From assembly GCA_964400405.1 (NCBI GenBank), contig CAYNUO010000064.1:1-17244 (forward strand): a DNA stretch of 17,244 nucleotides, in the 5' to 3' direction. The position numbers and the translations under genes were made by a program. Within the stretch, counting starts at the first letter, position 1. Each line of letters begins with the position of its first letter. Of the stretch, positions 12,804-17,244 are shown one piece after another. The notes under the pieces were generated by a model. The model was not told where the DNA came from and ran no database searches. It saw only the letters and a program-made list of their open reading frames with translations. The stretch comes from CANKJK01 sp964400405. GTDB lineage: Bacteria > Acidobacteriota > Vicinamibacteria > Vicinamibacterales > UBA2999.

Positions 12804-14351
12804 ATGCCCGCAGCCTTCTTCGAGAGCGTCCTCTCCCTCATCGTCAAGACCTCCACCGACCTGCCGCCGGACGTGCGGGCCGCCATGAAAGTGGCGATGG
12901 AGAAGGAGGACGCGGGCACGCAGTCCGGCCAGGCGCTGCAGATCATCGCGCTCAACATCGACCAGGCGGCCGAAGGCGAAGGCGCGATCTGCCAGGACAC
13001 GGGCATGCCCACCTTCGAGGTGGCCACGCCGATCGGCGCGAACCAGATCGTGATGGCGAAGCAGATCCGCGAGGCCATCGCCGAAGCCACGAAGCGCGGC
13101 AAGCTGCGCTCGAACTCCGTGGACTCCATCACCGGCGCCAACTCCGGTGACAACCTCGGCCCCGGCACGCCGATCATCCACTTCCACCAGTGGGAGAACG
13201 ACGACGAGATCGAGGTCAAGCTGATCCTCAAGGGCGGCGGCTGCGAGAACACCAACGCGCAGTACGCGCTGCCGACGGACCTGGCGCATCTCGGCCGCGC
13301 GGACCGGTCGCTCGAGGGTGTGCGCAAGTGCATCCTCCACGCCGTGTGGCAGGCGCAGGGCAAGGGCTGCGCGCCCGGTGCCGTCGGCGTATGCGTCGGC
13401 GGCGACCGCACGTCCGGCTACGCCCACGCCAAGGCCCAGCTGTTCCGCACGCTCGACGACGTCAACCCCGACCCCCGCCTGGCCGAGGTCGAGGCGCAGG
13501 TCATGAGCACCGTGAACGGCCTCGGCATCGGCACGATGGGCTTCGGCGGCCGCGTGTCGCTCATCGGCTGCAAGATCGGCGCGCTGAACCGTCTGCCCGC
13601 GAGCTTCTTCGTGTCGGTCGCCTACGACTGCTGGGCGTACCGCCGTCTGGGCGTCGTGCTCGACGCGAAGACCGGCGCCATCAAACGCTGGCTCTACCGT
13701 GATCCGTCGAACCCGGTGGCGCAGATGGCGAACCAGGCCGGCGTGGCGCGGACGGGCCGCGAGGTCAGGCTGCAGGCCCCCGTTACCGAGGAACAGATCC
13801 GCTCGCTGAAGGTCGGTGACGTGGTGCTGATCTCGGGGCGCATGTATACCGGCCGCGACGCCGTGCATCATCACCTGATGCAGCACGAGCCGCCCGTCGA
13901 CCTGAAGGGGGGCATCGTCTACCACTGCGGCCCCGTGGTGGCGAAGCAGGCGGATGGCAGCTGGAAGGTCACGGCCGCCGGCCCGACGACGAGCATCCGC
14001 GAGGAGCCATATCAGGCGGACATCATCGGGAAGTACGGCATCCGCGCCGTGATGGGCAAGGGCGGCATGGGCGCGAAGACGCTCGCGGGCCTCAAGGAGC
14101 ACGGCGCCGTGTATCTGAACGCCGTCGGCGGCGCCGCGCAGTTCTACGCGAAGGCCATCACGCGCGTGGACGGGGTCTCGCTGCTGGAGTTCGGCTCACC
14201 CGAGGCGATGTGGCACCTGCAGGTCGAGGACTTCCCGGCGATCGTGACGATGGACAGCCACGGCAACAGCCTGCACAAGGATGTCGAGGCTGCGTCGGGC
14301 AAGGAACTGGCCGGTCTGTCGGCGCCGTTCGTCGTCAGCGAGCACGACTAG
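12804..14351 (+). CDS. Class I (4Fe-4S) fumarate hydratase, fused alpha-beta type
   Basis: The 515-residue enzyme interconverts fumarate and malate in the TCA cycle. The N-terminal (alpha-like) part has AICQDTGMPTF with Cys63, SGDNLGPGTP, KGGGCENTNA, GCAPGAVGV with Cys189, and VSVAYDCWAYRR with Cys276. Cys63, Cys189 and Cys276 are the likely cluster ligands, spaced much as in other class I fumarases. The C-terminal (beta-like) part starts near 325 with EEQIRSLKVGDVVLISG, continues with GPTTSIREEPY and ends with IVTMDSHGNSLHKDVE. Both halves in one chain give the fumA-type architecture; tartrate dehydratase is related but usually split. The frame is open upstream to 12702, but ATG 12804 gives a normal N-terminus and sits right after the promoter. 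The cluster is oxygen-sensitive in characterised relatives. Confidence 0.94.
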   Translation: MPAAFFESVLSLIVKTSTDLPPDVRAAMKVAMEKEDAGTQSGQALQIIALNIDQAAEGEGAICQDTGMPTFEVATPIGANQIVMAKQIREAIAEATKRGKLRSNSVDSITGANSGDNLGPGTPIIHFHQWENDDEIEVKLILKGGGCENTNAQYALPTDLAHLGRADRSLEGVRKCILHAVWQAQGKGCAPGAVGVCVGGDRTSGYAHAKAQLFRTLDDVNPDPRLAEVEAQVMSTVNGLGIGTMGFGGRVSLIGCKIGALNRLPASFFVSVAYDCWAYRRLGVVLDAKTGAIKRWLYRDPSNPVAQMANQAGVARTGREVRLQAPVTEEQIRSLKVGDVVLISGRMYTGRDAVHHHLMQHEPPVDLKGGIVYHCGPVVAKQADGSWKVTAAGPTTSIREEPYQADIIGKYGIRAVMGKGGMGAKTLAGLKEHGAVYLNAVGGAAQFYAKAITRVDGVSLLEFGSPEAMWHLQVEDFPAIVTMDSHGNSLHKDVEAASGKELAGLSAPFVVSEHD

Positions 14352-14363
14352 CCGGACGCCCAG

Positions 14364-14918
14364 GTGCTCTGCGCGTGCACACCGGCCCGGGGCAGGCGGC
14401 GCATCCGCCGGCCGCTTGCGCTCGTCGGCGTCCTCGCTGCGGCGGCCGTCGGCCTGGCGTGCGAGGAAACGCCCATCTGGACCAGTGAGCCCGTCCCCTT
14501 GATGCGTGCCATCGCGCTGCGCGACCTGCGGCTCGTCAGGGAGTCGGTCGACGGCGGCCAGGATCTGAACAGGCCGAGGCCGCTGTCCGAAGCGGGCCTC
14601 TCGCACGTGGGCCGGCGGTCGGAGGGGAGCGTGCTCACGCCCCTCGAACTGGCTGTGGCCCTGGAGCAGCCGGCGCTCGCCGGCCTGCTCGTCGACGGCG
14701 GGGCCGACGCGGAACGCGTCGCGACGCCGCTCCTTTGCCTCACGGTCTTCCTTGGAGCGCCACGGGATCTCGCACGCCTGCGGGCAAAGGGTCTGACGAT
14801 CAGCCCCACACTCCACTGCGAAACGCCGGACGCTGACACGCTCGAGGGGCTGGCCCGGCGGAACAGCGACGCCATGGTCGAGGCACTGCAGGCGGCGGCG
14901 CCGGCGCCGGCGCGATGA
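14364..14918 (+). CDS. Small lipoprotein with degenerate ankyrin-like repeats
   Basis: The 184-residue product starts at GTG 14364, 12 nt after the fumarase stop, with no clear SD. It has a basic N-region (ARGRRRIRRPLA), a hydrophobic stretch (LVGVLAAAAVGLA) and Cys33 in GLACEE, a plausible lipobox though Gly at -3 is weak. Two helix-loop-helix units resemble ankyrin repeats: PLMRAIALRDLRLVRESVDG with GGQDLN, then TPLELAVALEQPALAGLLVDG with GGADAE. A third, weaker unit follows. The repeats are close to consensus at the TPLELA and LLVDGGA positions. It is probably anchored in the envelope and binds a protein partner. It overlaps the next gene by 4 nt, so the two are likely made together. No named family is recognised. 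Confidence 0.72.
   Translation: MLCACTPARGRRRIRRPLALVGVLAAAAVGLACEETPIWTSEPVPLMRAIALRDLRLVRESVDGGQDLNRPRPLSEAGLSHVGRRSEGSVLTPLELAVALEQPALAGLLVDGGADAERVATPLLCLTVFLGAPRDLARLRAKGLTISPTLHCETPDADTLEGLARRNSDAMVEALQAAAPAPAR
14900..14911. repeat. Perfect 12-bp GC palindrome just before the YfhO-like start
   Basis: GCCGGCGCCGGC is self-complementary and ends 3 nt before ATG 14915, where an SD would normally lie. It encodes the Ala/Pro tail of the lipoprotein. With no SD visible, translation of the next gene probably depends on ribosomes finishing the lipoprotein. Confidence 0.5.
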
Positions 14919-17244
14919 CGGTGACCGCGGTCGCACCGGCGTCGGCGGCCTCGTCGTCGGAGGGCACCGGGATGACCGGCCGGAGCGTCGTCGCGGTCGT
15001 CGTGGCGTATGCCGCGCTGGTGCTCGCGTATTTCGCGCCGGTCCTTGTCGACGGCCGCATCCTGGCCTATGACGACGCGGTCAAGCACTACCTGCCGTCG
15101 TTCACGGTGGGGCCGGTGCTGTGGTCGGCCTCCGCGGCCGGCTATCCGATCTACGGCGACATCCAGAACATGGCGTTCTTCCCGCCCAAGCTGGTGTTCC
15201 AGGGACTTGGCCTGCTGGGCGTGCCGCTGGCGACCAGCTACAACCTGTTTGTCCTCGCGCCGTTCGTGATCGCGGCGTCGGCCGCCCATGTCTACGTGTA
15301 CAGGTTCACGCGGACGCACGCGGCTGCCGCCGTGGCCGGGCTCGTCTTTGCGTTCTCGAGTCCGCTCCTCTATTTCGTCGAGTGGCCAGACCACGCGTAC
15401 GGGGCTGCGATGCTGCCGCTGCTGGCGCTCGCCCTCGAACGGCTCCGCGACGATCCGCGGGGCGGGTCCATTGCCTGGCTTGCCGTCGTGGTGGGGCTCA
15501 CGCAGCTGTCAGGGTATCCGCCGATGGCCAACGTCATCGGGCTGATCATCGCCGGCTACGCCGTCGTGCGCGGTGCGCACGCGCCCGCGGGCCGCGGCCG
15601 CTACTACCGGGCGGCCGTCGCCGGTGCCGCGCTCGGCATCGCGCTGGCCGCCGTCCAACTCGTGCCGACCGCCGTGGCGCTGCTCCCGAAGATGGCCGCA
15701 CACTGGACGTTCGAGGACTTCAATGACCTCGCCTTCGTGCCGGGTGACCTGACGCGGCTCGTCTTTCCGTTCATCACCGGAGGCGGGTCCCTGTACGGGG
15801 ACGAGTCCTTCGGCGTGCCGACGACGCGGCTGTTCTATCTCGGACTGATGCCGCTCACGCTGGGCGCGATCGGCCTGGCGTCCCGTCGGCACTCGCACGC
15901 GCCGCAGATCTTCTGGACGGCTGCCACGCTCTATGTCGTCGCGCTGGCGCTCGGTGAGAGAACGCCCGTCGCGTACCTGACGTATCGCCTTCCGGTCATC
16001 AACGTGGGGCACGAGTGGTCGCGACTGCTCGTCGTGGCGGCGTTCGGCGTGGCCGTGTCTGCCGGGTGTGGCGCGGCCGTGCTCCTCGATGGCCGCGCCG
16101 GCCGACGGCGGCTCGCAATCGCCGGCGGTGTCCTCATGGTCGTCTTCGGTCTGTGGCTGCTGGTGCAGGCCGGCCCTGCCTGGATCCGGCCCGTCATCCC
16201 CGCGGGCTGGCCAGCGACCTGGTTGTTTTCTCCGCTTCGCAATCCCGCGTTCGGCGTTCCGTTCCTGCTGGCGCTCGTCGCGTCTGCGACGGTCGCGCTT
16301 GCGGGGACCGGCCGGCGGCTGCCTGTGTGGCTCGTACCCGCGTTGGTGCTCGCTGACCTGGCCGCCTTCGGCTACGCCCACGAGTGGCGGACCGCATCGC
16401 CGGATGCGGCGTGGCTGGCACACCGGCCGGCGAGTCTCGAGGCCGTGCGCGCGACGCTCGCCGCATCGAGGCAGCGCGTGGTGTCCTACAGAGGTCTCTC
16501 TGAAGACGGTGTGATTGTCGCCAGGCGGGAGCACCCGGACGATCGCACGGGCCTCCGGCAGGAAATCGGGCGCTACTGGGGGTTCGAGACGCTCGAGTAC
16601 TTCGGCAAGTGGACGCTGCCGGCCCTCGGTGAGCTCACGGACCACCTTCCCGTGACCGCACTCTCCGGCGGCTCGATTCCGCTCGACCTCCTCGCCGTGC
16701 GGTTCGTGCTCGTGCATTCAACCCGCGAAGAACCGGGTGCCCCGCCCTTGCCACCCAGCCCGCTCGCGCGTGCGCTGCTCGACGCTCCTGCGGCGTGGCG
16801 GCCCGCCGGCCGGTTGGGGGAAAGCCTGCTCTTCGAGAACCGGACCGTGCGGCCGCGGGCCTGGGTGGCCGGCGACGCCCTCGTGATGCAGGAGGATGCC
16901 GCGCGCGGCGTCCTCCGGTCCGGGCGTCTTCCCGGTGGATCTCCATTCGATCCGGCCAGGACGGCTCTTCTCACGGGCCCCGGCGCCGAGGGCATCTCCG
17001 CCCCCCGCGACGCGGTTCCGGGCACCGTCGAGATTGTCGAGCAGCGTTCACAGCGCTATCGCCTGCGTGTCAGGACAACGCATCCGTCCGTCCTGGTCAC
17101 CAGCGACACGTATCACCCAGGGTGGCAGGTCCGCGTCAACGACGTTGCCGCACGTGTGCTCCAGGCGGACGTGCTGTTGCGGGCCGTCGCGGTGCCGGCA
17201 GGGGAGAGCGTCGTCGAGTTCCGCTTCGTGCCGAAGGACTTCTA
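14915..17244 (+). CDS. YfhO-like polytopic membrane protein, 3' end cut off
   Basis: The frame opens at ATG 14915 (ATGA overlap with the lipoprotein stop) and is unbroken for 776 codons to the window edge. After a short polar N-terminus there are many hydrophobic segments (first near 24-42). A large loop after it contains AYDDAVKHYLP and GYPIYGDIQN, like the periplasmic loop of GT-C enzymes, where acidic residues are catalytic. The soluble C-terminal region reads LDLLAVRFVLV, then NRTVRPRAWV, and near the end VTSDTYHPGWQVRVN and VAVPAGESVVEFRF. This is the usual C-terminal beta domain of YfhO-family proteins. The family is linked to glycosylation of lipoteichoic acid or other envelope polymers in Firmicutes; the substrate here is unknown. 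Only a few residues seem to be missing, ending PKDF plus a partial codon. Confidence 0.87.
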   Translation, partial: MTVTAVAPASAASSSEGTGMTGRSVVAVVVAYAALVLAYFAPVLVDGRILAYDDAVKHYLPSFTVGPVLWSASAAGYPIYGDIQNMAFFPPKLVFQGLGLLGVPLATSYNLFVLAPFVIAASAAHVYVYRFTRTHAAAAVAGLVFAFSSPLLYFVEWPDHAYGAAMLPLLALALERLRDDPRGGSIAWLAVVVGLTQLSGYPPMANVIGLIIAGYAVVRGAHAPAGRGRYYRAAVAGAALGIALAAVQLVPTAVALLPKMAAHWTFEDFNDLAFVPGDLTRLVFPFITGGGSLYGDESFGVPTTRLFYLGLMPLTLGAIGLASRRHSHAPQIFWTAATLYVVALALGERTPVAYLTYRLPVINVGHEWSRLLVVAAFGVAVSAGCGAAVLLDGRAGRRRLAIAGGVLMVVFGLWLLVQAGPAWIRPVIPAGWPATWLFSPLRNPAFGVPFLLALVASATVALAGTGRRLPVWLVPALVLADLAAFGYAHEWRTASPDAAWLAHRPASLEAVRATLAASRQRVVSYRGLSEDGVIVARREHPDDRTGLRQEIGRYWGFETLEYFGKWTLPALGELTDHLPVTALSGGSIPLDLLAVRFVLVHSTREEPGAPPLPPSPLARALLDAPAAWRPAGRLGESLLFENRTVRPRAWVAGDALVMQEDAARGVLRSGRLPGGSPFDPARTALLTGPGAEGISAPRDAVPGTVEIVEQRSQRYRLRVRTTHPSVLVTSDTYHPGWQVRVNDVAARVLQADVLLRAVAVPAGESVVEFRFVPKDF

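Overview
The window is very GC-rich and uses GTG and TTG starts alongside ATG. The gene set suggests an Acidobacteriota genome, perhaps class Vicinamibacteria: a secreted FG-GAP/ASPIC-UnbV protein, a WxxGxW-repeat protein, a DUF4382 lipoprotein, a YfhO-type membrane protein, an exported SAM methyltransferase and a divergent NhaA. This taxonomic guess rests on gene families and base composition only. I see no tRNA, rRNA, CRISPR array, prophage or intact insertion sequence.

Layout. (1) 1-275: 3' end of a GT4-type glycosyltransferase. (2) 276-1860: two single-gene units for exported proteins (DUF4382 lipoprotein; WxxGxW protein). Each has a near-consensus sigma-54 -24/-12 element, a very short leader with a Shine-Dalgarno (SD) sequence, and a strong hairpin after the stop. 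(3) 1855-3100: nhaA, preceded by a TATACT -10 box and an ~85-nt structured leader whose last hairpin covers the SD. This looks like a riboswitch, probably the lithium-sensing nhaA-I (Li-I) class. (4) 3107-8072, minus strand: ASPIC/UnbV protein, phosphoenolpyruvate carboxylase, HIT protein. (5) 8159-10077, minus: prfA-prmC, release factor 1 and its methyltransferase, overlapping by 4 nt. (6) 10078-10443: gene-free, mostly a ~220-bp nested palindrome with an extra inverted copy of one segment. (7) 10444-12780, minus: exported methyltransferase, thiD (4-nt overlap), then moaE-moaD (molybdopterin synthase). (8) 12781-17244, plus: class I fumarase, a small ankyrin-like lipoprotein and a YfhO-type membrane protein running off the window. 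The fumarase and methyltransferase diverge from one AT-rich box that reads as a -10 element in both directions.

Most protein-coding content is housekeeping: C4 metabolism (PEPC, fumarase), translation termination, molybdenum cofactor and thiamin synthesis, ion homeostasis. The less ordinary content is non-coding: the nhaA leader, the paired sigma-54 units, the long palindrome and the compact leaderless-type promoters. Assignments come from reading motifs; no database search or folding program was run.
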